DNA of 64,000 nt from Sphaerotilus natans (GCF_900156335.1 NZ_FTMZ01000007.1:1-64000), one strand, 5' to 3'. Shown: positions 14,611 to 27,016, counted from the first letter of the stretch. A program made the numbers and translations. Notes: a model not told the origin generated them from the letters alone.

Positions 14611-15486
14611 ATGACCGATCGTGACGAGAACGCCAACCCGCTGCGCCGCCGCCTGATCACTGCGGCGCCGGCGCTGGCCCTGGGCACGCTGCTGGGCGTC
14701 GGCGGCAGCGCCCAGGCCCAGGACGAGAAGAGCGCGCTCACCCGGGTGCGCGAGCGCGGCCGCCTGGTGGTGGGGCTCTACCACGACCTGCCGCCTTTCC
14801 ATGTCAAGGGCCAGGGCATCGACACGGAGCTGGCGCAGGCGCTGGCCAAGGGACTGGGCGTGGAGCTCTCGCCGCTGCCCTTCAATGCCGGCGAGAACAT
14901 GAACGACGACCTGCGCAACATGGTCTGGAAGGGCCATTACCTGGGCTACGGTCCGGCCGACGTGCTGCTGCATGTGCCGGTCGACCGCCCGCTGATGATG
15001 GAGAACCCGCAGGTCAGCATCTTCGGCCCCTACTGGCGCGAGCGGGTGGCCGTCGCCCGCGACCTCTCGAAGCTGCCCGAGCTCGACAGCCTGGAGCCGC
15101 TGCGCGGCCGGCCGGTGGCGGTGCCGGGCCAGTCGCTGGCCGGCTGGCTGATGATCGGCGCCGAGTCGGGCATGCTGCGCGACTCGCTGCAGACCAAGAT
15201 GGACAACGGCGTGATCGCCGCGCAGATGCTGCAGCGCGGCGAGGTGGTGGCCGCCGCCGGCCTGCGCTCGGAGCTGGAATCGACGCTGCAGGGCGACCCG
15301 CGCTTCGCCATCGGTCCGCTGCCGATGCCGCGCGCGCCCAAGGACGGCTGGGCCGTCGGCATGGCGACGAAGAAGAACGCCACCGATCTGGCCGAGGCGC
15401 TGCAGCGCGTGGTCAACGAGCTGGCGGCCTCCGGCGCGCTGAAGGCGATGTTCGCCAAGGGCCGGCTGGAGTGGCGTCCGGTCTGA
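14611..15486 (+). CDS. MxaJ/XoxJ-like periplasmic binding protein of the PQQ module
   Basis: A 291-residue protein. A twin-arginine-like signal (NPLRRRLITAAPALALG) ends near GSAQAQDE. The family-3 solute-binding fold shows VRERGRLVVGLYHDLPPFHV, GIDTELAQALAKGLGVELS and PADVLLHVPVDRP. The VWKGHYLGYGPADVLLHVP stretch is characteristic of the MxaJ-like proteins that accompany methanol and ethanol dehydrogenases and probably help assemble or mature them. It follows pedF by 118 bases that hold a terminator, so it may be read through or have its own promoter. No dehydrogenase gene is adjacent. Confidence 0.85.
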   Translation: MTDRDENANPLRRRLITAAPALALGTLLGVGGSAQAQDEKSALTRVRERGRLVVGLYHDLPPFHVKGQGIDTELAQALAKGLGVELSPLPFNAGENMNDDLRNMVWKGHYLGYGPADVLLHVPVDRPLMMENPQVSIFGPYWRERVAVARDLSKLPELDSLEPLRGRPVAVPGQSLAGWLMIGAESGMLRDSLQTKMDNGVIAAQMLQRGEVVAAAGLRSELESTLQGDPRFAIGPLPMPRAPKDGWAVGMATKKNATDLAEALQRVVNELAASGALKAMFAKGRLEWRPV

Positions 15487-15547
15487 GGCCGCGGCCCGCA
15501 CCGGGCGCGACCGGGCGGCGCCGGGCCACTCCCGGATAATCCGCCCG

Positions 15548-16765
15548 ATGGAACATTTCGACGCCATCATCGTCGGGGCTGGCGCGGCCGGTCTTTTCTG
15601 CGCCGCGCGCGCCGGCCAGCAGGGCCTGCGGGTGCTGCTGCTCGACCACTCGGCCAAGATCGCCGAGAAGATCCGCATCTCCGGCGGCGGTCGCTGCAAT
15701 TTCACCAACCGCGACGCCGGCCCCGCCAACTACCTCTCCGACAACCCGCGCTTCGCGCGCTCGGCGCTGAGCCGCTACACGCCGGCCGACTTCGTCGCGC
15801 TGGTGCAGCGCCACCGCATCGCCTTCCACGAGAAGCACAAGGGCCAGCTCTTCTGCGACCACAGCGCCGAGGACATCATCGCGATGCTGCTGCGCGAGGC
15901 CGAGGCCGGTGGCGTCACCCGCCGCCAGCCCTGCGGTGTGCGCGGCATCCGCCGCACCGAGGGCGAGGCCCCGCGCTTCGAGCTCGACACCGACGCCGGC
16001 CCGGTGGCCGCGCCGCGCCTGGTCATCGCCACCGGCGGCCTGCCGGTGCCGGCCATCGGCGCGAGCGACTTCGGCCTGAAGGTGGCCGAGCAGTTCGGCC
16101 TGCACCTGATCGCGCCGCGGCCGGCGCTGGTGCCGCTGACCTTTGCCGCCGACACCTGGGCGCCATTCGCGGCGCTGTCGGGGCTGGCGCTGCCGGTGGG
16201 CATCTCCACCGGCACCGGCAAGGCCCGCACCACCTTCCTGGAGGACCTGCTCTTCACCCACCGCGGCCTGAGCGGCCCCGGCGTGCTGCAGATCTCCAGC
16301 TTCTGGCGCCCCGGCCAGCCCATCGAGATCGACCTGACGCCGGGTCTGGACCTAGCCGCGCGGCTGCTCGCGGCCAAGCAGGGCTCGCGGCGCCAGCTCG
16401 GCAACGAGTTCGCCACGCTGCTGCCCAGCCGGCTGGCCGAGGCCTGGCTGGCCGGTGCCGGCCTGGACGCGGCACGCCCGATGCCCGAATGCCGCGACCG
16501 CGACCTGCAGACGCTGGCGCAGCGCGCGCGCGCCTGGTCGATCCAGCCCGCCGGCGACGCCGGCTGGAAGAAGGCCGAGGTCATGGCCGGCGGCGTCGAC
16601 ACCCGCGCGCTGAGCTCGCAGTCGCTCGAGAGCCGCCAGGTGCCGGGCCTGCACTTCATCGGCGAGGTGGTGGACGTGACCGGCTGGCTGGGCGGCTACA
16701 ACTTCCAGTGGGCCTGGGCCAGCGCCGCGGCCTGCGCCGACGCGATGGCGGCCGCTCGCGCCTGA
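15548..16765 (+). CDS. BaiN/HI0933-family FAD-dependent oxidoreductase
   Basis: A 405-residue flavoprotein. It has the N-terminal dinucleotide-binding motif [17 protein letters not shown], followed by family motifs [50 protein letters not shown] and, near the C-terminus, [13 protein letters not shown] and [19 protein letters not shown]. Length and all motifs fit the HI0933/YhiN group, whose substrate is usually unknown. It is probably cytosolic and monocistronic. The 181 bases after it hold the rpsU promoter and leader. Confidence 0.93.
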   Translation: MEHFDAIIVGAGAAGLFCAARAGQQGLRVLLLDHSAKIAEKIRISGGGRCNFTNRDAGPANYLSDNPRFARSALSRYTPADFVALVQRHRIAFHEKHKGQLFCDHSAEDIIAMLLREAEAGGVTRRQPCGVRGIRRTEGEAPRFELDTDAGPVAAPRLVIATGGLPVPAIGASDFGLKVAEQFGLHLIAPRPALVPLTFAADTWAPFAALSGLALPVGISTGTGKARTTFLEDLLFTHRGLSGPGVLQISSFWRPGQPIEIDLTPGLDLAARLLAAKQGSRRQLGNEFATLLPSRLAEAWLAGAGLDAARPMPECRDRDLQTLAQRARAWSIQPAGDAGWKKAEVMAGGVDTRALSSQSLESRQVPGLHFIGEVVDVTGWLGGYNFQWAWASAAACADAMAAARA

Positions 16766-16836
16766 GCGCGGCCGCAGCGGCGCCGGACTGGCGCGGTGCT
16801 ACACTCGCGGATTCGCCACTGCCTGCAAAACTGGGC

Positions 16837-16842
16837 TACAAT
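16837..16842 (+). promoter_or_regulatory. Probable -10 box (TACAAT) for rpsU
   Basis: TACAAT lies 105 bases before the rpsU ATG. The -35 region, about 16812-16819, is weak (ATTCGCCAC). A second TACACT sits near 16799. Either could drive rpsU; the leader between the box and the ATG shows no other clear feature. Confidence 0.45.
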
Positions 16843-16946
16843 CCGCGGCTTTGCTGGCAAAGAAGTCCGTTCGAGTCGACGACATCTGGGTTTTCCGGAA
16901 ACCCCGCGCCGGCCACCGAGGACACAACCGAAGGATCCTTCAGTTC

Positions 16947-17159
16947 ATGACGACCATCCGAGTCAAGGAAAACGAGCCGTTCGACGTCGCCCTGCGTCGC
17001 TTCAAGCGCACGATCGAAAAGCTGGGCCTGCTGCCCGAGCTGCGCGCCCGTGAGTTCTACGAGAAGCCGACCGCCGAGCGCAAGCGCAAGAAGGCTGCCG
17101 CCGTCAAGCGCCACTACAAGCGCGTGCGCTCGATGCAGCTGCCCAAGCGCCTGTACTGA
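16947..17159 (+). CDS. rpsU: 30S ribosomal protein S21
   Basis: A 70-residue basic protein, [20 protein letters not shown] followed by [20 protein letters not shown] and a C-terminus of MQLPKRLY. It matches bacterial S21 over its whole length. It helps 30S subunits initiate translation. Here it lies upstream of yqeY, the common order in Burkholderiales; a terminator-like hairpin separates them. Confidence 0.98.
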   Translation: MTTIRVKENEPFDVALRRFKRTIEKLGLLPELRAREFYEKPTAERKRKKAAAVKRHYKRVRSMQLPKRLY

Positions 17160-17209
17160 TCGGCAGGGTCCGCCACCTCGGCGGATACCGTCCCGTCAGA
17201 CACTGCCAG

Positions 17210-17238
17210 AACCCGCACGGGACGCCGTTGCGGGTTTT
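17210..17238 (+). terminator. Terminator or attenuator between rpsU and yqeY
   Basis: AACCCGCA (17210-17217) pairs with TGCGGGTT (17229-17236), loop of 11 bases, followed by a short mixed T tract. It would end most rpsU transcripts and let some read into yqeY. Confidence 0.75.
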
Positions 17239-17267
17239 GTCGTTTTCAGACCATCAAGGAATTCACC

Positions 17268-17714
17268 ATGAGCCTCAAGGACCAGATCACCGCCGACATG
17301 AAGGACGCGATGCGCGCCAAGGACAGCGAGCGCCTGGGCACCATCCGCCTGCTGCTGGCCGCGGTCAAGCAGAAGGAAGTCGACGAGCAGATCACGCTGG
17401 ACGACGCCGCCGTCGTGGCGGTCGTCGATCGCCTGATCAAGCAGCGCAAGGACTCGATCAGCCAGTTCACCGCCGCCGGCCGCACTGACCTGGCCGACAA
17501 GGAATCGGCCGAGCTGAAGGTGCTCGAGGTCTACCTGCCGCAGCGCCTGAGCGCCGAGGAGATCGACGCTGCGGTGCAGGCGATCGTCGCCGGCCTGGGC
17601 GCCACCGGTCCTGGCGCGATGGGCCAGGTCATGGGCGCGGTCAAGCAGCAGCTCGCCGGCAAGGCCGACATGGCGCTGGTGTCGGCTGCGGTCAAGCGCG
17701 CGCTGGCCAGCTGA
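17268..17714 (+). CDS. yqeY: GatB/YqeY domain protein
   Basis: A 148-residue protein starting MSLKDQITADMKDAMRAKDS. It has the family segments RLGTIRLLLAAVKQKEVDE, KQRKDSISQFTAAGRTDLAD and EVYLPQRLSAEEIDAAV. The domain resembles the tRNA-binding tail of GatB, but the free-standing protein has no established reaction. Position after rpsU is conserved; dnaG and rpoD, which often follow, are absent here. Confidence 0.95.
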   Translation: MSLKDQITADMKDAMRAKDSERLGTIRLLLAAVKQKEVDEQITLDDAAVVAVVDRLIKQRKDSISQFTAAGRTDLADKESAELKVLEVYLPQRLSAEEIDAAVQAIVAGLGATGPGAMGQVMGAVKQQLAGKADMALVSAAVKRALAS

Positions 17715-17767
17715 CCCGCTTCACGGCCTGCACGGTCTTCTCCACTCCCGCTTCAGCGAGGTTTCCG

Positions 17768-18115
17768 ATGAGCACCACCCTGCCGATCCAGCAAGTCGCC
17801 CCGGACTTCTGCGTGGCACCGCAGCTGACCCCGGCCGCGATGGCCGAGGCCGCCGCCGCGGGCTTCCGCAGCGTCATCAACAACCGCCCGGACTTCGAGC
17901 ACGGCCCGGACCAGCCCACCAGCGCCGAGATCGCGGCGGCCGCGCAGTCGACAGGCCTGCAGTACGTGCACCTGCCGGTGGCCGGCGGCTACCAGAGCCC
18001 GGAGGAGATCGCCCGCTTCGCGGAGCTGCTGGCGACGCTGCCTCGGCCGATCCTGGCCTTCTGCCGCAGCGGCGCCCGCGCAACCCGGCTCTACGTCCAG
18101 GCCACCCAGGCCTGA
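17768..18115 (+). CDS. TIGR01244-family phosphatase-like/sulfur transferase protein
   Basis: A 115-residue cytosolic protein with the fold of small dual-specificity phosphatases. FRSVINNRPDFEHGPDQP is the N-terminal signature, and the C-terminal loop FCRSGARATRLY holds the catalytic Cys and Arg. Similar domains stand alone or are fused to Blh sulfur dioxygenase-type hydrolases, where a role in sulfide detoxification is suspected. It precedes the histidine kinase by nine bases and could share its transcript. Substrate not known. Confidence 0.88.
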   Translation: MSTTLPIQQVAPDFCVAPQLTPAAMAEAAAAGFRSVINNRPDFEHGPDQPTSAEIAAAAQSTGLQYVHLPVAGGYQSPEEIARFAELLATLPRPILAFCRSGARATRLYVQATQA

Positions 18116-18124
18116 GCCTGAGCG

Positions 18125-19588
18125 ATGTCGGCCGTCCCCGCTGCCGATCCGATCGGGCCGCGGCGGCTGCGCCGGCGCATCCTGCTGCTGGCGGTCATGC
18201 CGCTGCTGGCGGCGGTGGCGGTGATCGCGCTGGCAGTGCGCTCGCAGGCGCAGGATCTGGCGAGGCAGGAGCGGGCGCTGGTCGAGACCGCCTACCTCGC
18301 CAGCAAGGAAGCCGAGCTGCGCCACCATGTCGAGATGGCGATGAACATGATCCGCCCGCTCTACGACAGCGGGCGCGACGACGAGGCCACCCGGCAGGAG
18401 GCGATCCGCATCCTCAACGCCTTCGACTACGACAACGGCGACGGCTACTTCTTCGCCTACGACTACAGCGGCCGCTGCCTGGTGCTGCCGCACCAGCCCG
18501 AGCTGGTCGGCCAGAACCTGTGGGAGGTGCGCGACCGCGACGGCCAGCCGGTGGTGCAGGCCCTGATCGCCAAGGCGCGCGAGGGCGAAGGCTATTTCCG
18601 CTATGTCTGGAACAAGCCCAGCGCCCGCGAGGTCGCGCCCAAGCTGGGCTATGTCGTCGGTCTGCAGCGCTGGGGCTGGATGGTCGGCACCGGCATCTAC
18701 CTCGACGACGTGCAGGCCACGCTGGACGCGCTGGAGCGCCAGGGGCGCGCCAACATCGACAAGACCACCGGCTGGATCGCGATCATCGCGCTGATGGCGC
18801 TGGCCCTGGTGGGCGGCAGCACGCTGGCGATGAACCTGGGCGACCACCGCGCCGCCGATGCGCAGCTGCAGCAGCTGGCGCGCCAGGTGGTGCAGTCCCA
18901 GGAAAGCGAGCGCGCCCACCTCTCGCGCGAGCTGCACGACGGCACCGGCCAGACGCTGGTGTCGATCAAGCTGCTGCTCGACAGCAGCATGGAGCAGCTG
19001 CGCGGCGAGCACGGCCGGGTGCCGGTGGCGCTGGAGCGCGCCCGCGGCCGCATCGAGGAGGCCCTGGCCGAGGTGCGCGACATCTCGCACCGGCTGCGCC
19101 CGGTGGTGCTCGACACGCTGGGCCTGCCCAGCGCGCTGCGCCACCTCGGCGAGGAATTCGCCGAGCATGCGCAGATGGCCTTCTTCATGCGCATCGGCGG
19201 CCGCGAGCGCGATCTGCCCGAGGCGGTCAACACCGTGCTGTTCCGCATCACCCAGGAGGCACTGACCAACATCGAGAAGCACGCCGAGGCCAGCCGTGTC
19301 GATCTGCGGCTGATCTACCTCGGCGGCGAGGTGCGGCTCACGGTGGCGGACGACGGTCACGGCTTCGACGCCGAGCGCATCCAGTCCGACCCGCGCCGGG
19401 GCATCGGCCTGCTCAACATGCACGAGCGCGTCGAGGCCATCGGCGGCGTGTTGCGGGTACAGTCGCGCCCGGGCTCGACCCGCGTCGTCGCCCAGATCGG
19501 CGCCGACGCCATCCGCCGGCTGGCGTCGCCAGCCCCTGTCCTTCACCCGCCCTCCTCCCGATCCGATGCGCATCCTGATCGTCGATGA
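18125..19588 (+). CDS. Cache-domain histidine kinase (NarL/HisKA_3 type)
   Basis: A 487-residue sensor kinase. A transmembrane helix (about 18-38) is followed by a periplasmic single Cache domain (FDYDNGDGYFFAYDYSGRCL, LVGQNLWEVRDRDGQPVV, GLQRWGWMVGTGIYLDDV) and a second helix near 215-235. The cytoplasmic part has the HisKA_3 box ERAHLSRELHDGTGQTLVSI with the phosphorylated His and an HATPase domain (QEALTNIEKHAEA, VADDGHGFD, GIGLLNMHERVEAIGG). Cache domains of this kind often bind small organic acids. Its last 23 bases overlap the response regulator gene, so the two form one unit. Confidence 0.93.
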   Translation: MSAVPAADPIGPRRLRRRILLLAVMPLLAAVAVIALAVRSQAQDLARQERALVETAYLASKEAELRHHVEMAMNMIRPLYDSGRDDEATRQEAIRILNAFDYDNGDGYFFAYDYSGRCLVLPHQPELVGQNLWEVRDRDGQPVVQALIAKAREGEGYFRYVWNKPSAREVAPKLGYVVGLQRWGWMVGTGIYLDDVQATLDALERQGRANIDKTTGWIAIIALMALALVGGSTLAMNLGDHRAADAQLQQLARQVVQSQESERAHLSRELHDGTGQTLVSIKLLLDSSMEQLRGEHGRVPVALERARGRIEEALAEVRDISHRLRPVVLDTLGLPSALRHLGEEFAEHAQMAFFMRIGGRERDLPEAVNTVLFRITQEALTNIEKHAEASRVDLRLIYLGGEVRLTVADDGHGFDAERIQSDPRRGIGLLNMHERVEAIGGVLRVQSRPGSTRVVAQIGADAIRRLASPAPVLHPPSSRSDAHPDRR

Positions 19589-20180
19589 CCACCCGCTCGT
19601 GCGCGAAGGCGTGCGCACGCTGATCAACCACCAGAGCGGCCTGGAGGTCGTCGGCGAGGCGGCCGATGCCGACAGCGCGCTCGAGGCGATCGCGCGGCTC
19701 GAGCCTGCGCTGGTGCTGACCGACATCGGCATGAAGCAGGTCAGCGGCATCGCGCTGGCCACGCAGATCCGCGAGCGCTGGCCGGCGATCCAGGTGATCG
19801 TGCTGAGCATGTACGACAACCCGGACTATGTGCACCAGGCGATGCAGGCCGGCGCACGCGGCTATGTGCTGAAGGACGCGCCCTCGTCGGACATCGTCGA
19901 CGCGATCCGCGCGGTGGCTGCCGGCGACACCTTCCTGAGCGCCAGCCTGTCGCGCCAGAGCGCACGCAGCGACGGCCCGCGCCCGATCCTGTCCGAGCGC
20001 GAGGCCGAGATCCTCGCCTGCCTGGCGCGCGGGCTGTCGAGCAAGCAGATCGCCGCCGAGCACGACCTGAGCGTGCGCACCGTCGAGACGCACCGCCAGA
20101 ACATCCGCCGCAAGCTGCGCATCGAGGGCCAGGCCGAGCTGATCCGCTACGCGGTCGAGCACTGCCGCACCGCCGGCTGA
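19566..20180 (+). CDS. NarL/FixJ-family response regulator
   Basis: A 204-residue regulator. The receiver domain starts MRILIVDDHPLVREGV, and the phosphorylated Asp is residue 53 (ALVLTDIGM), with KDAP near 103. The LuxR-type helix-turn-helix is at the C-terminus (LSEREAEILACLARGLSSKQ and SVRTVETHRQNIRRKL). It is the partner of the overlapping Cache-domain kinase. Target genes cannot be read from the sequence. Confidence 0.95.
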   Translation: MRILIVDDHPLVREGVRTLINHQSGLEVVGEAADADSALEAIARLEPALVLTDIGMKQVSGIALATQIRERWPAIQVIVLSMYDNPDYVHQAMQAGARGYVLKDAPSSDIVDAIRAVAAGDTFLSASLSRQSARSDGPRPILSEREAEILACLARGLSSKQIAAEHDLSVRTVETHRQNIRRKLRIEGQAELIRYAVEHCRTAG

Positions 20181-20216
20181 ACGCCCGGGACGGAGCGCGC
20201 CGCTACCATTGCGGCC

Positions 20217-21095
20217 ATGAGCGACACCCCCTCCTCCCCGTCCCCGGCCCGCGACCCGAGCGGCTCGCTGCTGGGCAAGACCGCCAGCTACCGCGCGACC
20301 TACGCGCCCGAGCTGCTCTATCCGATCTCGCGCACCCCGAAGCGCGAGGAGATCGGCCTGACGGCCGAGCGCATCGCCGCCGGGCGCCTGCCCTTCATGG
20401 GCGCCGACCTGTGGACCGCCTACGAGCTGTCGTGGCTGACGCCGCGCGGCAAGCCGCAGGTGGCCATCGCCACCTTCACCGTGCCCTGCGACTCGCCCTG
20501 CATCATCGAGAGCAAGTCCTTCAAGCTCTACCTCAACAGCTTCAACATGACCCGGGTGGAGTCGCCCGAGGTGCTGCGCGAGATGCTGGTGCGCGACCTG
20601 AGCGCCGCGGCCGGCGCCCGCGTGGGCGTGCGCCTGGTGCTGCCGGAGGACTTCGACGCCCAGCCGATCCACGAGCTGTCGGGCGTGCTGCTCGACCGCA
20701 TGGACATCGACTGCGGCCATTACGGCCCGCCCTCGCCAGAGCTGCTGACCGCCGCCTTCGACGAGCAGCCGGTGACCGAGACGCTGACCTCGCACCTGCT
20801 CAAGAGCAACTGCCTGGTCACCGGCCAGCCCGACTGGGGCAGCGTGCAGATCAGCTACACCGGCCCGCAGATCGACCAGGAGGGGCTGCTGCGCTACCTG
20901 ATCAGCTTCCGCGAGCACGACGAGTTCCACGAGCAGTGCGTCGAGCGCATCTTCACCGACCTCCTGGAGCGCTGCCAGCCGGTGCGGCTGCAGGTCTACG
21001 CGCGCTACACCCGCCGCGGCGGCCTGGACATCAGCCCCTGGCGCACCAGCCATCCGGCGACGCTGCCGGCCAACGTGCGCACCGCGCGCCAGTGA
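20217..21095 (+). CDS. queF: NADPH-dependent 7-cyano-7-deazaguanine reductase
   Basis: A 292-residue enzyme that reduces preQ0 to preQ1 in queuosine biosynthesis. The signature [13 protein letters not shown] lies in the N-terminal half, and the catalytic Cys is in [20 protein letters not shown] in the C-terminal half, as in the long YqcD-type QueF with tandem T-folds. The [16 protein letters not shown] and [13 protein letters not shown] segments are typical. No preQ1 riboswitch is seen in the 36 bases upstream. It is followed after 11 bases by the ArsC-like gene. Confidence 0.97.
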   Translation: MSDTPSSPSPARDPSGSLLGKTASYRATYAPELLYPISRTPKREEIGLTAERIAAGRLPFMGADLWTAYELSWLTPRGKPQVAIATFTVPCDSPCIIESKSFKLYLNSFNMTRVESPEVLREMLVRDLSAAAGARVGVRLVLPEDFDAQPIHELSGVLLDRMDIDCGHYGPPSPELLTAAFDEQPVTETLTSHLLKSNCLVTGQPDWGSVQISYTGPQIDQEGLLRYLISFREHDEFHEQCVERIFTDLLERCQPVRLQVYARYTRRGGLDISPWRTSHPATLPANVRTARQ

Positions 21096-21106
21096 AGGAC
21101 GCGACG

Positions 21107-21493
21107 ATGCGGAACCCCGCGCTCCGCGTGCTGACGCTGCACGGCATCCCGAACTGCGACACGGTGAAGAAGGCGCGCGCCTGGCTGGCCGCGCAGGCGC
21201 CGGCCGCCGGCGTCGATGTGCTTTTCCACGACTTCAGGAAGCAGGGCGTGCCGCCCGAGCTGCTGGCTCAGGCCGGCGAGGCCCTGGGCTGGGAGCGGCT
21301 GATCAACCGCAGCGGCACCACCTGGCGCCGGCTCGACGAGGCCGAGCGCGCGGCCGTGACCGACGCCGCCTCGGCGACCGCGCTGATGCAGGCCCAGCCC
21401 AGCGTGATCCGCCGCCCGCTGGTGCGCTGGCCGGACGGCCGCTTCAGCGTCGGCTTCGACGCGGCCGACTTCGCCGCGCGGCTGGCCCGCTGA
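21107..21493 (+). CDS. Spx/ArsC/YffB-family thioredoxin-fold protein
   Basis: A 128-residue protein starting MRNPALRVLTLHGIPNCDTV. The GIPNCDTVKKARAWL motif has a single redox-active Cys, as in the YffB branch of the ArsC family. LINRSGTTWRRLDEAER and MQAQPSVIRRPLVRW match the rest of the family. Arsenate reduction is not implied, because the ars-type catalytic triad and an ars operon are lacking; YffB proteins are suspected glutathione-dependent reductases. The gene is probably cotranscribed with queF. Confidence 0.92.
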   Translation: MRNPALRVLTLHGIPNCDTVKKARAWLAAQAPAAGVDVLFHDFRKQGVPPELLAQAGEALGWERLINRSGTTWRRLDEAERAAVTDAASATALMQAQPSVIRRPLVRWPDGRFSVGFDAADFAARLAR

Positions 21494-21512
21494 GCGGGCG
21501 CCCGGCCGCGGC

Positions 21513-22670
21513 TCACCCGTCGGTCAGCAGCTCGAAGCCAGCCTCGGCCAGCGTCTGCCCGTTGACCTGCAGCGTGATGCGGTGCCAGCCCGGGTGGTAG
21601 CGCCGCGTGCTGATTGGGCGCAGCGCGTGGCGGCGCGTCAGCACGCGCGCCTCGCCCGGCGCCAGCGTCAGGGTCCAGCCCTTGAAGACCTTCGGCGAGG
21701 CGCGGCCGTCCGCCTTCACATGGTGGACCGCATAGTCGATCACCAGCGGCTGCGCCGACCCGGCCTGCGACTGCAGCCCGACGCGCAGCTCCACCGCCTC
21801 GCCCAGCGCGATCGCGCCAGGCCGCAGCGTGAGCGTCGCGCGCCCGGCCAGCGGCTCGCCCTGGCCCCAGGCGGCCAGCACCTGCGGGTGGCCGGCCTTG
21901 ATCAGCGTGCGGCTGGCGTGGCGCAGCAGCGCGCGGCGCGGCGCCGGCGCCTGCGGCAGATGCGTCTGAAGCCAGCGCACCAGCTGCTCCGGATGGTCGC
22001 GGGACAGGTCGTTGAGGTGATTGGCGACCGAGCGGCGCACATAGGCGCTCGTGTCATCCTGAAGCCGCGCCAGCAGCGGCAGCGTCGGCGAGGGATCGCG
22101 GATCAGGCCCTGCAGCCGCCGGCCCCAGGGCAGGCGCGGCCGGCTGCCCTCGCTCACCAGCCGGCGCACATGCTCGCTCGGATCCTCGCACCAGGCGGCC
22201 AGCCGCGCCCAGGTCCGCTCCGGATGCGCCTCGATGAAGGGCCGCAGCGCCCATTCGGCGGTAAAGCGCTGCGTCATCGCGTGCAGCGCGTCGAGCGCAC
22301 GATCGGGCGCATGCAGGCCGCAGCGCGCCACCCAGTCGGTCAACGGCCACACCGCCCAGCCCGCCAGGCCGGCGGCCGGATCAGCCGGCCCGCGCGGCGC
22401 CTCTCCCCAGGGCAGCAGGCCGGGTGGCGCCAGCGCCGCCTCCAGCGCGTCGCAGGCCGCTGCGAAGTCCTCGGCCAGCACCTGCTGCAGGTGGCGTTCG
22501 AGCACCGCCGACAAATGCTGCACGCGGGCCTTGAGCTCGAGCGCCGCCAGCCCGGTGCGGGCCTCGCGCTCGAAGGCGTGGCGATCCAGCCCGGGCAGCA
22601 CCCGCGCCAGATGAAATCCGATCTGTGCGACGGCCACTTCGTCGAGCAGGTTCCTGAAGGCTTCGGCCAT
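21513..22670 (-). CDS. DNA alkylation repair protein (AlkD-like HEAT repeats)
   Basis: A 385-residue helical protein. The centre has HEAT-like repeats with WALRPFIEAHPERTWARLAA, DPSEHVRRLVSEGSRPRLPW and DDTSAYVRRSVANHLNDLSR, the pattern of AlkD-related glycosylases that remove N3- and N7-alkylpurines. The ATG at 22670 is chosen as the family start. A C-terminal region of about 110 residues is beta-rich (VELRVGLQSQAGSAQPLVID) and is seen in many homologues of this size. Convergent with the Spx-like gene; divergent from the PBP gene. Confidence 0.88.
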   Translation of the reverse strand: MAEAFRNLLDEVAVAQIGFHLARVLPGLDRHAFEREARTGLAALELKARVQHLSAVLERHLQQVLAEDFAAACDALEAALAPPGLLPWGEAPRGPADPAAGLAGWAVWPLTDWVARCGLHAPDRALDALHAMTQRFTAEWALRPFIEAHPERTWARLAAWCEDPSEHVRRLVSEGSRPRLPWGRRLQGLIRDPSPTLPLLARLQDDTSAYVRRSVANHLNDLSRDHPEQLVRWLQTHLPQAPAPRRALLRHASRTLIKAGHPQVLAAWGQGEPLAGRATLTLRPGAIALGEAVELRVGLQSQAGSAQPLVIDYAVHHVKADGRASPKVFKGWTLTLAPGEARVLTRRHALRPISTRRYHPGWHRITLQVNGQTLAEAGFELLTDG

Positions 22671-22782
22671 GATCGCAGCATAGCAACCCATGCCTTGGCC
22701 GAGGTCGGGAAGCGGTACAGGCGGTTACAGTGCTCAGCTTGCATCGTTTCACCATCGAGAGGTCCGGGCTCGCCCGTCTGTC

Positions 22783-25173
<2,391 letters not shown>

Positions 25174-25588
25174 CGCATAGGCCTCCTTCAGCGCCGGCGG
25201 GCCGAGCTGCTCGCGCACCTGCTCGACCGTCATGCCGGGGCGGATCTGCGCGAAGCTCTCGGGCTGCAGCAGCTGGCGCAGCTGCACCAGCCGGCCATCC
25301 GTGCCGATCGTGGCGACATGGTTGGTCGATCCCTCGGGCTGGGCCGAGAACTCCAGCCGGCGCAGGCCGTCAGGCCGCACCTGGATCGTCACCGGCGTGC
25401 CGAACTCGCGCAGCACCTCCTGCTCGGTGGCCTGACCCGGCTGCAGCCGGGCCTCGCGCTGTGCATCGCAGCCCGACAGCGCCCAGGCCAGCGCCAGCCC
25501 GAGCCCCAGCCCGAGCACCCGGCCGCCCCGGATCGCCGACGACAGTGCGAAGATGCGCGCCGCCCGTTGCGTGATGCCTGCGCCCATA

Positions 25589-27016
25589 ATGAAGATCCTC
25601 CCGATGACAACGACGATGCCGATGATGATGGCCCGGTCTGCCCGCCGGGCCGCCCTGCTGCTGACCGCCAGCGCTCTGGCCGGCGCGGCCGGTGCCGCGC
25701 CGCTGGTGCGCTGCCATGTCGACTATGGCGGCGAGACCCGCGTCGTCGAGCTTGACGAGCGCGCCGAGGCGCTGGCCACGCCGACGCAGCCGGTCGGATC
25801 CTACTTCCTGTGGCGCGCGGTGCTGCAGCGTGACGGCCGCCGGATCGAGCTGCGCATCGACACCGATGCCGACCGCGACGCCGAGCAGTCGCCGCTGCCG
25901 CTGCACCAGGGCCGCTTCCGGCTGCCGGAGCGTGTCTCGGCCGCTGCGGCCGACGGCGGCTTCACCGGCTGGCAGCGGGTGCATGAGCCGCTGCGCGACG
26001 GCGAGCTGCAGTACGCCTGCGAGCGCACCGCCACGCCGCTGCCACCACCGCCCCGGCCAGCGGCAGCTCCGCGCCCGGCCCGGCGCGCCGCCCCCGACGC
26101 CCGCGTGCGCCTGATCTTCGCCGGCGACCTGATGCTCGACGACGGGCCGGGGCGGCTGATCGCCGCCGGCGGCGACCCGCTGGCGCCCTTCGACGCGCTG
26201 CTGCGCCAGGCCGACGTGCGCATCGGCAACCTCGAATGCCCGGTCGCCACCCGCGGCACGCCGCTGCCGAACAAGATCTACAGCTTCCGGGCCGAACCGG
26301 CGACGCTGCGGGTGCTGCAGGGCCGCTTCGACGCGCTGTCGGTGGCCAACAACCATGCCGGCGACCAGGGCCCGGCGGCCTTCGTCGAGACGCTGGAGCG
26401 GGTGCGTGCGGCCGGCATCACGCCCTTCGGCGGCGGGCGCGACCTGCGCGAGGCGCACCGGCCGCTGTGGATCGAGCGCGCCGGGCTGCGCATCGCGCTG
26501 CTGGCCTATGACGAGTTCAAGCCGCGCAGCTTCCGCGCCGGCCCGTCCACGCCCGGCGTGGCCTGGAGCGACGACGCGCAGGTGGTGGCCGACATCCGCG
26601 CCGCACGCCAGGCCGGCGCCGACGTGGTGATTCCCTTCATGCACTGGGGCTGGGAGCGCGAGCCGGAAGCGGGCGAGCGACAGCGCCGCCTGGCGCGGCG
26701 CATGATCGAGGCCGGCGCCAACGCGGTGGTCGGCGGCCACCCGCATGTCACCCAGGGCGCCGACCTGGTGGCCGGCCGGCCAGTGGTCTGGAGCCTGGGC
26801 AACTTCGTCTTCGACGGCTTCGAGGACTTCGCGCCAGCACGCCGCGGCTGGCTGCTGCGCATGACGGTGGATGCACAGGGCGTGCGCGACTGGGACACGG
26901 TGCAGGCCGACATCGACCTGCAGGGCACGCCGCATCCCGACCTGCAGGCCTGGACACCGTGCGGACGGCGCGGCGTCGGCACGGTGCTGCGCTGCCAGGC
27001 CGGCGCTCAGCGCTGA
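25589..27016 (+). CDS. CapA-family (poly-gamma-glutamate synthesis-like) metallophosphatase protein
   Basis: A protein of about 475 residues with a signal peptide ([17 protein letters not shown]). A first region of about 140 residues ends in a Pro-rich linker, and a CapA domain follows: [67 protein letters not shown] and SLGNFVFDG. The metal-ligand motifs of the calcineurin-like fold are intact. CapA proteins are linked to polymer capsules, but no capBC is near, so the role is open. Starts at 25604 or 25619 are also possible and would place the signal peptide better. The stop overlaps convergent minE by ten bases. Confidence 0.82.
   Translation: MKILPMTTTMPMMMARSARRAALLLTASALAGAAGAAPLVRCHVDYGGETRVVELDERAEALATPTQPVGSYFLWRAVLQRDGRRIELRIDTDADRDAEQSPLPLHQGRFRLPERVSAAAADGGFTGWQRVHEPLRDGELQYACERTATPLPPPPRPAAAPRPARRAAPDARVRLIFAGDLMLDDGPGRLIAAGGDPLAPFDALLRQADVRIGNLECPVATRGTPLPNKIYSFRAEPATLRVLQGRFDALSVANNHAGDQGPAAFVETLERVRAAGITPFGGGRDLREAHRPLWIERAGLRIALLAYDEFKPRSFRAGPSTPGVAWSDDAQVVADIRAARQAGADVVIPFMHWGWEREPEAGERQRRLARRMIEAGANAVVGGHPHVTQGADLVAGRPVVWSLGNFVFDGFEDFAPARRGWLLRMTVDAQGVRDWDTVQADIDLQGTPHPDLQAWTPCGRRGVGTVLRCQAGAQR

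Noticed and set aside
20181-20216. A preQ1 riboswitch before queF.
   Set aside because: Only 36 bases separate queF from the previous gene, and no preQ1 aptamer pattern is visible.
21107-21493. Arsenate reductase.
   Set aside because: It has the single Cys of the YffB/Spx group, lies after queF, and no ars genes are nearby.
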